A DNA stretch of 64,000 bases from Leifsonia sp. Leaf264. GTDB taxonomy: Bacteria; Actinomycetota; Actinomycetes; Actinomycetales; Microbacteriaceae. The translations under genes and the position numbers were made by a program. Shown piece by piece: positions 35,242 to 43,910 of this stretch (positions are counted from its first letter, which is position 1; each line of letters starts with the position of its first letter). Location of the stretch: assembly GCF_001422325.1 (NCBI RefSeq), contig NZ_LMMR01000001.1, positions 807,256 through 871,255 on the forward strand, given 5' to 3'. The notes beneath the pieces were generated by a model, which was not told where the DNA came from, did no database searches, and worked only from the letters and a program-made list of their open reading frames with translations.

Positions 35242-35733
35242 TCAGGGCAGCGACACAGTCTCGTTCTCGCCGCCGTCGTAGCGCTCGCCGGTCAGCTTCG
35301 CCTTGACGAAGCTGATGACCGTGGCGATGCGGCCGCCCGGTGAGTCCCAGTACTCGCCGCTCTCGGCCGTCACCTTGAACAGCACGGCCTGCTCGCTGTC
35401 GGGCCCGTCGGGCAGCCAGGCCTCCACGGCGGGGTTCCAGAGCTCGTGCAGCTTGGCGGCATCGGTCAGCACTTCGGCTGACCCGGAGAACGAGACGAAC
35501 GAGGAACCGCTGGTGAGGGAGATCCCGACGCTCGGGTTCATCCCGATCTCGCCGGCGTCGCGGGAGCCCGCCTCGGCGATGAACCAGATGACGCCCTCGT
35601 CGGTGATCTCCTGCGGCGCCATCGGTCGGCTCACGACGTGGCCCTCGCCATCGATCGTGGTGAGCATGGCGATCGGGATCTTCCGCGCGAGTTCGACGAT
35701 GCGGATGCGGGGATCTTCTGTCGTGTCGGTCAT
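35242..35733 (-). CDS. General-stress-protein-26-like PPOX flavin-binding protein
   Basis: A 163-residue split-barrel protein. IAMLTTIDGEGHVVSRPM opens the fold, IWFIAEAGSRDAGEI follows, and FVSFSGSAEVLTD and the terminal VKAKLTGERYD complete the general stress protein 26 pattern. It probably binds FMN, FAD or F420; the substrate is unknown. ATG 35733 has AGGAG eight bases upstream, so longer in-frame starts were rejected. It is divergent from a small HTH gene. Confidence 0.85.
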   Translation of the reverse strand: MTDTTEDPRIRIVELARKIPIAMLTTIDGEGHVVSRPMAPQEITDEGVIWFIAEAGSRDAGEIGMNPSVGISLTSGSSFVSFSGSAEVLTDAAKLHELWNPAVEAWLPDGPDSEQAVLFKVTAESGEYWDSPGGRIATVISFVKAKLTGERYDGGENETVSLP

Positions 35734-35821
35734 CGGATTCTCCTTCTTCGGATGCGGCTCCCTCGACGCTAGTTCGCCGCACGCCCGTCGGCAGGGGCTT
35801 GACAGCGCTACGATCGCGCTC

Positions 35822-36142
35822 ATGTCCTCCGAGAACCGCCCAGCCCTGCTCACCGTCGCCGACGTCGCCGCCAGATTCGGCGTGTCGACCTCGACGGTGC
35901 GCGTCTGGCTCACTCATCGCGATGCCGGGGCGACGGGTGGCGTTCCATCGATCCTTCCCGAACCCCTGGCCCGCGGCGTGGTCTGGCTGGCCGACGACAT
36001 CGAGGCCGTCGCGGCCCGGATCGAGGGCCGCAGTCGCACGGGTGGGCGGCCGAAGTCGGCCGTCGCCGAGGCTGCGCCGGCCGAGCCTGCCAGGCCTGCC
36101 GGGCCTGCCGGGCCTGCCGAGACCGAGCCGCCGACTACTTGA
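35822..36142 (+). CDS. Small helix-turn-helix DNA-binding protein
   Basis: A 106-residue protein with an N-terminal AlpA/MerR-like winged helix (LLTVADVAARFGVSTSTVRV, about residues 9-28), then WLADDIEAVAARIEGR and a Pro/Ala-rich tail (PARPAGPAGPAE). It probably reads DNA as a small regulator or adaptor. TACGAT seven bases before ATG 35822 suggests a leaderless start. Its last codons overlap the end of the convergent protease gene by eight bases. Confidence 0.75.
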   Translation: MSSENRPALLTVADVAARFGVSTSTVRVWLTHRDAGATGGVPSILPEPLARGVVWLADDIEAVAARIEGRSRTGGRPKSAVAEAAPAEPARPAGPAGPAETEPPTT

Positions 36143-38801
36143 CGGTCTTCGCGGCCGTCGAGGTCGATGTCCCGCTCTTCGAGGCGTAGCCGTAGCGCAC
36201 GGCCGTGACCTTGACGCGCACGACGGCGCCGGCATCCGCCGCCACCTGCTTGTAGGTCTTCGCCGTGGCACCGCTGATGGTCGTCGTGCCGCGATACCAG
36301 GCGTACTTGTAGGTGGTGCCCGTCGTCGTGGGAGCCCAGTTCGAGCCCGCCTTCGCAGTGAGGGTCGAGCCGACCTTGCGGGTGCCGGAGATCGTCGGCA
36401 GGGCGGTGCCGGTGAAGGACTTGAGCGATGCGATGGTGGCGGTCGCCGCGCTGACTCCGGCGCGAGATGTGACCCCGGTCTTCATCGCGGTCACGCGCAC
36501 GCTCAACTTCGCACCCTTGTCTGCGATCACGACCACGTGGGTCCTCGCCGTCGCCTTGGCGATCGCCGTGCCGTTGCGGTACCACTGGTACCCGTACGAC
36601 GTGGGAGCGGGAACCCACGCCGCACTCGGCTTCGCGGTGAGGGTGCGCGTGACGAACGGCTCGCCGACGATCGTGGGCACCGCGGACCCGCTGAAGGCTC
36701 CGGTCGTCGTGGCCGCTGTCGCCGAGCGGTAGCTCCGACTCGTGATCCCGGCCTTCACCGCCGTGACGGATGCCGTCACGATGGCCCCGATGTCATCGGG
36801 GCGCTGGGTGTAGCTGGACTCGGTGGCGCCGGCTATGGCCGCCGAGCCGCGATACCACTGGTAGGTGTAGGACGTCGGCGTGGGAGTCCAGCCGTCACCG
36901 GGGGCCACGGTGAGGGTCTTTCCGGCGGCGCGTGTTCCCGTGACGATGGGGAGCTTCTCCCCGGCGAAGGCAGTGTCGGCGACGGTCTTGATCGTGGTCG
37001 TCGATGTCCACGTCTTGTTCGGGTAATCGGTCCTCGCCGCGGTGACCGCGACAGTCGTGAAGGTGCCGGCGTCGGCTGCGACCGGTGTGTAGCTGACGGA
37101 CGTGGCCCCGGAGATCGCGGCCCCGTTGCGCATCCACTTGTACGCCAGTGTCGTCGGGGTGGGTGTCCAATCGCTGCCGGATGTCGCCGTGAGGGTCAGT
37201 CCCACCTGACGATTGCCGACGATCGTGGGTGGCTTGGTACCAGCGAAGGCGAGGGCCGGTGGCGTGATGACCACGGTGACGGTGGCGACCGACGTCGTCA
37301 GAGAGGAGACGGTGATCTTCAGGCCGCCCGTGCGTGATGTGAACGAGTGTCCGGCGACGAACGCCAGGCGACGGCTTGTCGCAGACACGGCGTCGGGGAT
37401 GACGACCGAGCTCGTGCCCCCGGGGCCGGCCTTGAGAATGCGGACACCCGGGCCCATGGAGGACATATTCCAACCGGCGGGCGGGTTCACGAAACGGGCG
37501 TAGAGCGCCCCGGCATCGCGCCCCTGGGCGTTGCGGTACTCGACGACGTAGCGCTCCTTCGATATCGGGTCGACGATGTTCAGTGCGCGGCGGCCGGACT
37601 GGGCTGATGCGCCGTTGAGGGTGTAGTCGGCGGTCGTGGGGACTGTCGCCGTCAGGACCGGCGCGTCCGCTGCGGAGATGAGTCCGAGCCGGACCTTGGA
37701 GATCGCGTTGAGGGCTGGGGTGTTGTCATTCCCGTGCACCCTCGTTCCGTCGTTGACCACGAACGACATGCCCATCACGTCGTAGAGGTCGGCGTAAGGG
37801 TTCTCGACGCACGACGACGAACCGTAGGAGGCGCCGACGACCTTGGCATCGGACTCGGGATAGGTGCACTGCTGCACGTTCGCGTGATCGAGCGAGAAGT
37901 TGTGACCGATCTCGTGGGCCAGGGTCAGCTCGTCCCCTGATCCGTCGCCGCCGTCGAAGGCCGCCCACACGACGCCACCGTTCCCGATGCCGTCGCCCAC
38001 CGATCCGAGGCCGTTGAAGGTACGGGCGCACGACGCCGGGCTGATGACGACGAGGTGCTTCGTGCCGGCTACGAGGTAATCGTCCATCCCGCCCGCGTGT
38101 CCGAACTTCTTGGCGGCCTCGTCCCAGAGTGCGAGAGTCGAGTCCTCAGTGCCGCAGCCCTTCGTGGATGAATAGCGCTTGATCGTGGTGAGGGTGATCG
38201 CCGGCACCAGAGACGCCGACTGCTCCGTCCAGAACGCCCCGGCCTTCGCCACCACGCTCGTGACGTAATCGGTGCTCGCGGACGGCTCAGTCGAGCCGTC
38301 GGAGACGACGGCGACGTCGATGGTGTGCGCCGTTGCTGCGGCCTGCGTGTCGACGTCGCCGATCTCGCCCGCGACGACGGTCAGCGGGTCGTCGGCGACG
38401 ACGGCGGCTTCGACGATCAGCTGGCCCTCGGCGGAGTCGGCGGCGACGGTTCCGGATGCCACGACGCCGGCGTCGGCCAGCACCTCGGCACTGGGCGCAG
38501 CCACGACATCCACGGGTGCACCGGAGGCTGCATCCGCGGGGATGAGGCCTCCCTCGATCGGTACGGATGCACCGTCGGCGAGGATGACGTGTGCTCCGAG
38601 CGTGGCTGCGGCCCCCGTTGCGGCCTGCGGCGGCGTCACCGGGGTGGGCGACTCCTCCGCCTGGATGACGACGAGGGTGCCGACGAGGTGGACCGCGGCA
38701 TCCGATGCCGGGTCGTCGGCGACTGCTGCCTGGACCGGGGCGAGCAGCCCGCCCAGAAGCGCCACCGTAGCCGTGAGTACCGGAATCCTGAACGACCGCA
38801 T
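36135..38801 (-). CDS. Secreted zinc metalloprotease with four tandem C-terminal repeats
   Basis: An 888-residue exported protein. The signal peptide is MRSFRIPVLTATVALLGGLL, cleaved near AVA. An N-terminal prodomain (to about 200) is followed by a reprolysin-like catalytic domain with LAHEIGHNFSLDH near residue 295, the HExxHxxxxxH zinc site of metzincins. From about 520 to the end are four repeats of about 90 residues, each with PTI.G, a TLTA strand, W.P.PT, YKW/YQWYR and G(A)T..(S/T)Y, likely Ig-like wall or substrate-binding modules. ATG 38801 gives a clean signal peptide. It degrades extracellular protein, probably after pro-peptide removal. Confidence 0.85.
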   Translation of the reverse strand: MRSFRIPVLTATVALLGGLLAPVQAAVADDPASDAAVHLVGTLVVIQAEESPTPVTPPQAATGAAATLGAHVILADGASVPIEGGLIPADAASGAPVDVVAAPSAEVLADAGVVASGTVAADSAEGQLIVEAAVVADDPLTVVAGEIGDVDTQAAATAHTIDVAVVSDGSTEPSASTDYVTSVVAKAGAFWTEQSASLVPAITLTTIKRYSSTKGCGTEDSTLALWDEAAKKFGHAGGMDDYLVAGTKHLVVISPASCARTFNGLGSVGDGIGNGGVVWAAFDGGDGSGDELTLAHEIGHNFSLDHANVQQCTYPESDAKVVGASYGSSSCVENPYADLYDVMGMSFVVNDGTRVHGNDNTPALNAISKVRLGLISAADAPVLTATVPTTADYTLNGASAQSGRRALNIVDPISKERYVVEYRNAQGRDAGALYARFVNPPAGWNMSSMGPGVRILKAGPGGTSSVVIPDAVSATSRRLAFVAGHSFTSRTGGLKITVSSLTTSVATVTVVITPPALAFAGTKPPTIVGNRQVGLTLTATSGSDWTPTPTTLAYKWMRNGAAISGATSVSYTPVAADAGTFTTVAVTAARTDYPNKTWTSTTTIKTVADTAFAGEKLPIVTGTRAAGKTLTVAPGDGWTPTPTSYTYQWYRGSAAIAGATESSYTQRPDDIGAIVTASVTAVKAGITSRSYRSATAATTTGAFSGSAVPTIVGEPFVTRTLTAKPSAAWVPAPTSYGYQWYRNGTAIAKATARTHVVVIADKGAKLSVRVTAMKTGVTSRAGVSAATATIASLKSFTGTALPTISGTRKVGSTLTAKAGSNWAPTTTGTTYKYAWYRGTTTISGATAKTYKQVAADAGAVVRVKVTAVRYGYASKSGTSTSTAAKTVK

Positions 38802-38933
38802 GCTGATGATTCCCCCCGAGGACATGCTCTCGACGTTATAGATGCGGCGGGCGGGTCCGCGCCTCCAGAAAGGGGCGCATTCGCGCGCACCGTCGGGTCG
38901 TCGTCGTCGGCGGCGGATACGGATGCGGATGCC

Positions 38934-40574
38934 TCACGCAGCCTGATCTGACGCCGCGACCTCGACACGCAGCGTCGCCGCGAAGTTCGGGCCACCGACG
39001 GGGAAGGTCCACGCTGCTGCTGACGCGTTCTCCGGAGTCGCGTCCTCGGTCGCCCGGCTGATGCGCGGGTCGATCACGGTGTCGGCATCCGCGTCGGTCA
39101 GACCGCTCGTCAGCTTGAGGGTCTGCTCGGTGGTGTGGATGAAGATGACCGGGTGGGTGCCTTTGATCACCTGGAGCCAGTACTGGCCGGAGAAGATCAC
39201 GTTGTCGGAGAAACCGATGCCGATGGTGTCGCGTTCGGCCACGTAGACGTCGAGGCGGAAGACCATGTCGGGCGCCTTCGGATTGGCGTTGGAGTCGATC
39301 CAGCCCTCCCAGATGAGTCTGCCGTCACCGGCCCAGCCCATGGCCCGGTCGGATTCCGACAGCGGCCTGCTCAGCGCGGCCGGAAGTGCACCGGGTCCAT
39401 CGTCGCTGAGGTCGACCGTGCGGAAGGGTCCGTAGCAATTCTCAGCGGCGGCCGATTGCTCGAACAGGGAGAAGTCGACGAAACGTGGCTTGATCGTCAC
39501 CCCGAAGAAGAACTCGCTGCGGCCGAAGAAGTCCTTCTCGTCTCCGTTGATCCTCGCATCGTCGAGGGAGAGGCGGATGCTGTGGGTGCCGTGGAAGAAC
39601 CGCATGGCGATCTCGTAGGCCTCGCGACTGGTCACCAGCGAATCGGTTCCGCCGTGGCACTTGTTCACGAAGGTGCGCGGCGCGCCCGGCAGTTGGGCCG
39701 CGGCCTGCTTCACCAGCCCGTCGCTGCGGTTGTAGGTCATGCCGTCGCCGGCGAGCAGACTGGCCAGCCTGTTGCCGGCGGAGGAGACCTTGATGTTGTA
39801 GTCGCGGTAGTTCGTGCCGACGACGGTGAGGAGGTTCGACAGGGGGAACCACGTCGGAACGTCGAGGAACGCCGTACTCGTCGGGTCGAATGCGCCGAGT
39901 TCGCTCGCCGCCTTCACGTGCACGAAGGAGAGGAAGGCCTCGGGCATCCGTTGGAAGGCGATCCCGCGGTGCGGGGTGCCCAGGGTCACAGCCCGGTGGA
40001 TGGACTTCGCCGCCCCCTGCGTGACGTTCGGGTCCTTCGCCACCGCCGCCTCGTGCAGCAGCCGCATGGCCTGCACCATGACGAGGCCGCCCATGCTGTG
40101 GGCGATGACGTCGACCCCGTCGAAAGCGGGCTCGCCGTTGCGCTCGGCGAGGTAGGCGATGCGCTCGATGAGCTGCACGAGTCCCTGCGCGAAGGTGTCG
40201 ATGTTGCGCGGGTTCAGGTCGTAGTAGCGGTACACCCAGATGGTTCCCCTGGTGTTCCAGCCGTCGTGATCGTCGACCATGCGCGGGTCGATGACGACGG
40301 AGCCCTTCACGAACTCGGGGTCCCAGCCGGCGATCTCGGCCGGTCCCTCGACGGCGGACGGGTAGTACCCGATGACGTCGGTGGCGTCGTTGTACGGATG
40401 CTCGGACGACTTGAGCGCCTTCAGCACGAAGCCCTCGTAGATGTAGTTCTGGCCGCGCTTGCTCGGATAGACCGTGCCGTCGTTGAAGCCCTGGTAGGCG
40501 TTGCGCCTGTCGTCCTCGATGTCGAGGCCGCCGAAGCCCCTGATGAGTACGAGCGGTCGCGGACGTGTCTCCAT
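38934..40574 (-). CDS. Alpha/beta-hydrolase (lipase/esterase-like) with a C-terminal beta domain
   Basis: A 546-residue protein. LVLIRGFGG (residues 8-16) is the oxyanion strand and VDVIAHSMGGLVMVQ (about residues 157-171) is the nucleophile elbow with Ser. GTPHRGIAFQRMP follows as in PGAP1/LipA-like esterases. Residues about 330-546 form a domain with no recognised family. No signal peptide is seen, so it is likely cytoplasmic unless exported otherwise. The substrate is unknown. About 130 bases without features separate it from the protease gene. Confidence 0.75.
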   Translation of the reverse strand: METRPRPLVLIRGFGGLDIEDDRRNAYQGFNDGTVYPSKRGQNYIYEGFVLKALKSSEHPYNDATDVIGYYPSAVEGPAEIAGWDPEFVKGSVVIDPRMVDDHDGWNTRGTIWVYRYYDLNPRNIDTFAQGLVQLIERIAYLAERNGEPAFDGVDVIAHSMGGLVMVQAMRLLHEAAVAKDPNVTQGAAKSIHRAVTLGTPHRGIAFQRMPEAFLSFVHVKAASELGAFDPTSTAFLDVPTWFPLSNLLTVVGTNYRDYNIKVSSAGNRLASLLAGDGMTYNRSDGLVKQAAAQLPGAPRTFVNKCHGGTDSLVTSREAYEIAMRFFHGTHSIRLSLDDARINGDEKDFFGRSEFFFGVTIKPRFVDFSLFEQSAAAENCYGPFRTVDLSDDGPGALPAALSRPLSESDRAMGWAGDGRLIWEGWIDSNANPKAPDMVFRLDVYVAERDTIGIGFSDNVIFSGQYWLQVIKGTHPVIFIHTTEQTLKLTSGLTDADADTVIDPRISRATEDATPENASAAAWTFPVGGPNFAATLRVEVAASDQAA

Positions 40575-40707
40575 CGTGCCTGCCCCTTCGGGTCGGGAGG
40601 CCCGGCGGCGTCGTCGCTCGCCAGCGCCCAGGCGCCGACCGAGAGGCCGGCGTCGATGGCACCATCGTCCCGCTCGCGCCGACCCCCGTCAACAGCGGGC
40701 TTCGCGA

Positions 40708-40971
40708 CTACCGCTCGGTCGGCGGAACCTCGTCGCGCAGTTCCCAGGGCAGCTCGTCCTCGTCGAGCACGACCTCGTCCGTCGGGGGCTCGTCGAAGGG
40801 TCCGGGCTCGTGCGGCCAGCCCGGCGGCTGCACCTGCGTGGGGTGCGTCGTCTCAGCTGCGACTTCGTCGGCGCCGTGGGCATCGGATGCCGCATCCGTC
40901 GCCCCGCCACGATCGAGGATCACGCGCCTGAAGCGAGCGAAGCCGGGGAGTGAGTCATCCGTCTCAGCCAT
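40708..40971 (-). CDS. Small acidic hypothetical protein
   Basis: An 87-residue protein beginning MAETDDSLPGFARFRRVIL, then Asp/Ala-rich and Pro/Glu-rich stretches, ending DEDELPWELRDEVPPTER. No known domain. The acidic tail and lack of membrane segments suggest a small cytosolic partner protein. ATG 40971 was preferred because upstream codons look non-coding. It is divergent from the DEAD-box gene. The 133 bases between it and the hydrolase gene hold no feature I can name. Confidence 0.6.
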   Translation of the reverse strand: MAETDDSLPGFARFRRVILDRGGATDAASDAHGADEVAAETTHPTQVQPPGWPHEPGPFDEPPTDEVVLDEDELPWELRDEVPPTER

Positions 40972-41082
40972 GGGTCCATCCAAGCACCGGATGCCGCCCG
41001 AATGCGCACGGCGACCCCAGACCGTACGTGTCGGAGGAGGCCGCACCACCGCTGCACAGCAGGGCGCGGTACCGTTGGAACC

Positions 41083-42969
41083 ATGACGTCCCCTGACTCC
41101 ACCCCGCAGAGCGAGGCGGAGACCACCCCCGCCGAGCCTACCTTCACCGATCTCGGCCTTTCAGACGCAGTTCTCAAGGCCCTCAAAGACGTCGGTTACG
41201 AGACCCCGTCCGCCATCCAGGCGGCCACGATTCCCCCGCTCCTCGCCGGCCGCGACGTGCTCGGCACCGCGCAGACCGGAACCGGCAAGACCGCGGCGTT
41301 CGCGCTGCCCATCCTCTCCAACCTCGACGTGTCGCAGAAGTCGGTGCAGGCCCTCGTGCTGGCCCCCACCCGCGAGCTCGCCCTGCAGGTGTGCGAGGCG
41401 TTCGAGAAGTACGCCTCCCACGTGCGCGGCGTGCACGTGCTGCCCGTCTACGGCGGACAGGGCTACGGCGTACAGCTCTCGGCGCTGCGTCGCGGCGTGC
41501 ACATCGTGGTCGGCACCCCCGGCCGCATCATGGATCACCTCGAGAAGGGCACGCTCGACCTCACCGAGCTCAAGTACCTCGTGCTCGACGAGGCCGACGA
41601 GATGCTCAAGATGGGCTTCGCGGAAGACGTCGAGACGATCCTCGCCGACACTCCCGACGAGAAGCAGGTGGCGCTGTTCTCGGCCACCATGCCCGCCGCC
41701 ATCCGTCGCATCTCGGCCCAGTACCTGAAGAACCCGGAAGAGATCACGGTCAAGACCAAGACCACGACCTCCTCGACCATCACGCAGCGCTACCTGGTGG
41801 TGTCGTACCCGCAGAAGGTCGACGCCCTCACCCGCATCCTCGAGGTCGAGAACTTCGAGGGCATGATCATCTTCACGCGCACCAAGAACGAGACCGAGAC
41901 CCTGGCCGAGAAGCTGCGCGCCCGTGGATACTCCGCCGCCGCCATCAACGGCGACGTCGTGCAGGCCCAGCGCGAGCGCACGGTCAACCAGTTGAAGTCG
42001 GGCAAGCTCGACATCCTGGTGGCCACGGATGTCGCTGCCCGCGGCCTCGACGTCGAGCGCATCTCCCACGTGGTGAACTTCGACCTGCCCATCGACACCG
42101 AGTCGTACGTGCACCGCATCGGTCGCACCGGCCGCGCCGGTCGCAGCGGCGAGGCGATCAGCTTCGTCACGCCTCGCGAGCGACGGATGCTGACCTCGAT
42201 CGAGAAGGCCACCCGCCAGACCCTCACCCAGATGCAGCTGCCGAGCGTCGACGACGTGAACGCCACGCGCCTGGCCCGCTTCGACGACGCCATCACCGAG
42301 GCCCTCGGCCAGCAAGAACGGCTCGACCGCTTCCGCGACATCATCGCCCACTACGTGGAGCACCACGACGTGCCCGAGGCCGACGTGGCCGCGGCGCTCG
42401 CCATCGTCTCGCAGGGCGAGACTCCCCTGCTGCTCTCCGCCGAAGACGAGCGCGCCCAGCAGCGCGCCGAGCGCTTCGAACGCGAGAAGGAGCGCAACGA
42501 GCGCTCCGGTGGCGACCGCGGCGACCGCGGGGGTTCGCGCGGCGGCGACCGCTGGGACCGTGGCGACCGCACCGACCGTGGTGGGCGCGGCGATCGCCCC
42601 GACCGCTACGCCGACCGTGGCGCCGGCGGTGACCGTCCCGAGCGTCGCTCGCGGCCGAGCAGCGGACCGATGGCCATGTACCGCATCGCCATCGGCAAGC
42701 GCCAGAAGGTCGAGCCGCGCCAGATCGTCGGTGCGCTCGCGAACGAGGGCGGCCTCAGCCGCCAGGACTTCGGGGTCATCGACATCCGTCCCGACTTCTC
42801 GCTCGTCGAGCTTCCGGCCGGGCTCTCCGACGACACGCTGTCGAAGCTGAGCGGCACGCGCATCTCGGGCAAGCTCATCGAGCTGCGCCCCGACAGCGGA
42901 GGACCGTCGCGTGCGAACCGCGACTCCGACGGCGGCGACCGCCCGTACCGCAAGCCGCGGCACGACTGA
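41083..42969 (+). CDS. DEAD-box RNA helicase (CsdA/DeaD-like) with DbpA-type RNA-binding domain
   Basis: A 628-residue RNA helicase. Q motif TFTDLGLSDAVLKAL, motif I AQTGTGKTAAFALP, PTREL, DEAD near residue 173, SAT, ARGLD and HRIGRTGRAGR are all intact. After about 430 comes an Arg/Gly/Asp-rich region (RGDRGGSRGGDRWDRGD), then a DbpA RNA-binding domain (MYRIAIGKRQKVEPRQIVG to GKLIELR). It unwinds RNA in ribosome assembly and cold or stress adaptation. TACCGT lies seven bases before ATG 41083. Confidence 0.94.
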   Translation: MTSPDSTPQSEAETTPAEPTFTDLGLSDAVLKALKDVGYETPSAIQAATIPPLLAGRDVLGTAQTGTGKTAAFALPILSNLDVSQKSVQALVLAPTRELALQVCEAFEKYASHVRGVHVLPVYGGQGYGVQLSALRRGVHIVVGTPGRIMDHLEKGTLDLTELKYLVLDEADEMLKMGFAEDVETILADTPDEKQVALFSATMPAAIRRISAQYLKNPEEITVKTKTTTSSTITQRYLVVSYPQKVDALTRILEVENFEGMIIFTRTKNETETLAEKLRARGYSAAAINGDVVQAQRERTVNQLKSGKLDILVATDVAARGLDVERISHVVNFDLPIDTESYVHRIGRTGRAGRSGEAISFVTPRERRMLTSIEKATRQTLTQMQLPSVDDVNATRLARFDDAITEALGQQERLDRFRDIIAHYVEHHDVPEADVAAALAIVSQGETPLLLSAEDERAQQRAERFEREKERNERSGGDRGDRGGSRGGDRWDRGDRTDRGGRGDRPDRYADRGAGGDRPERRSRPSSGPMAMYRIAIGKRQKVEPRQIVGALANEGGLSRQDFGVIDIRPDFSLVELPAGLSDDTLSKLSGTRISGKLIELRPDSGGPSRANRDSDGGDRPYRKPRHD

Positions 42970-43012
42970 GCCCCGGCTCGACACGCGTTGATGCGGCGAC
43001 GGTGACTCGACC

Positions 43013-43405
43013 ATGACATTCCAATCCGTGATCGAGGCCATCGGCACCGTCATCGACGCTGCCGGCGTGGCCGCCATCGTCGTCGGCGCCCTCATCGCCA
43101 CAGTCGTGGCGGTGCGGGCACTCGCGGCGAAGCGTGGTGCCGTCTACGTGCCGTTCCGGCGTTCCCTCGGGCGCTCGATCCTCCTCGGGCTCGAGCTGCT
43201 GGTGGCGGCGGACATCATCCGCACGGTGGCCCTGACGCCGACGCTCGAGAGCGTCGCGGTGCTGGGCGGCATCGTCCTCATCCGCACGTTCCTCAGCTTC
43301 TCGCTCGAGCTCGAGATCTCGGGACGCTGGCCGTGGCAGAAGAAGGATCCGAAGACGGATGCCGATCCCACGTCAGGCGCTGCCGACGCCGACCCCACGT
43401 CGTAG
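43013..43405 (+). CDS. DUF1622 membrane protein
   Basis: A 130-residue protein with three hydrophobic helices (about residues 5-40, 58-78 and 84-100), the RRSLGRSILLGLELLVAADI core that defines DUF1622, and a charged tail with a repeated ADPTS. The family is uncharacterised. It lies 43 bases downstream of the DEAD-box gene and may share its transcript. A 500-base repeat-rich gap follows. Confidence 0.85.
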   Translation: MTFQSVIEAIGTVIDAAGVAAIVVGALIATVVAVRALAAKRGAVYVPFRRSLGRSILLGLELLVAADIIRTVALTPTLESVAVLGGIVLIRTFLSFSLELEISGRWPWQKKDPKTDADPTSGAADADPTS

Positions 43406-43430
43406 TTCGCGGCGCGGCGCGTCGGGTCTG

Positions 43431-43638
43431 GTCGCCGCTTGTGGCCCCATCCGTCGGGCGCCGCGGGCGTCGCTCGCCACCTGTGGCCGCATCCGCCCCG
43501 CCGCAACGGGCGTTCGCCATTAGTGGCCGCTTCCGCTCCCGCCCGGTAGGCAGCTCGCCACACGTGGCCGCATGCTCCGGTGTCGCTCGCCACCTGTGGC
43601 CGCATCCGTCACCGCCTTGCGGCCACAAGTGGCGAGCG
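43431..43638. repeat. Array of six GCCAC-NN-GTGGC palindromes
   Basis: Six 12-base palindromes sit at 43434-43445 (arm GCCGC), 43476-43487, 43516-43527 (GCCAT), 43557-43568, 43589-43600 and 43622-43633. The central two bases vary (TT, CT, TA, AC, CT, AA). Centre spacings are 42, 40, 41, 32 and 33 bases, close to four and three helical turns. Five copies also share the flanks CGCTCGCCAC and GGCCGCATCCG in direct orientation; the sixth is inverted and forms a 20-base hairpin with the fifth (one mismatch). It is non-coding, between the DUF1622 and RNase HI genes. Confidence 0.8.
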
Positions 43639-43830
43639 AAGCGGGGCGGAGCAGGGCGGAGCGGGGCGGAACAGGGCGGAGCGGGACCTCGGCGGAGCAG
43701 GACTTCGGCGGAGCAGGGCAGCAGCGGCCGAGCCGGAGCCGCAGCCGGGGCCAACCGGGTGGGCGCCGGCCGAGCCGGAGCCCGAGCCGGAGCCGCAGCA
43801 GCCCGGGCCGGAGCGAGCGACAGGTGACCG
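43639..43830. repeat. Low-complexity tandem repeats (GGGGCGGAGC decamer, then GAGCCG hexamer)
   Basis: Four near-identical decamers GCGGGGCGGA / GCAGGGCGGA are followed by two 16-base units (GCGGGACCTCGGCGGA, GCAGGACTTCGGCGGA). After a short break come about ten GAGCCG-like hexamers. The frame is open on both strands only because of composition. It lies between the palindrome array and the RNase HI start, with 80 further bases to the gene that show nothing clear. Confidence 0.75.
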
Positions 43831-43910
43831 CGCGGCGGAGCCTCTGCGCGGACTCCCGTCGCGACCCGAATACGATGGAGCTTTGCGCTCGCCCCTTCGG
43901 AAGGCCCCTC

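Noticed and set aside
43431-43638. CRISPR array
   Set aside because: The repeats are 12-base palindromes with variable centres and gaps of only 20-30 bases, one is inverted, and no cas genes are near.
43572-43910. N-terminal extension of RNase HI through the repeat region
   Set aside because: The extra 113 residues are Arg/Ser/Gly-rich translations of tandem repeats. A good GTG with ribosome site begins exactly at the RNase H fold.
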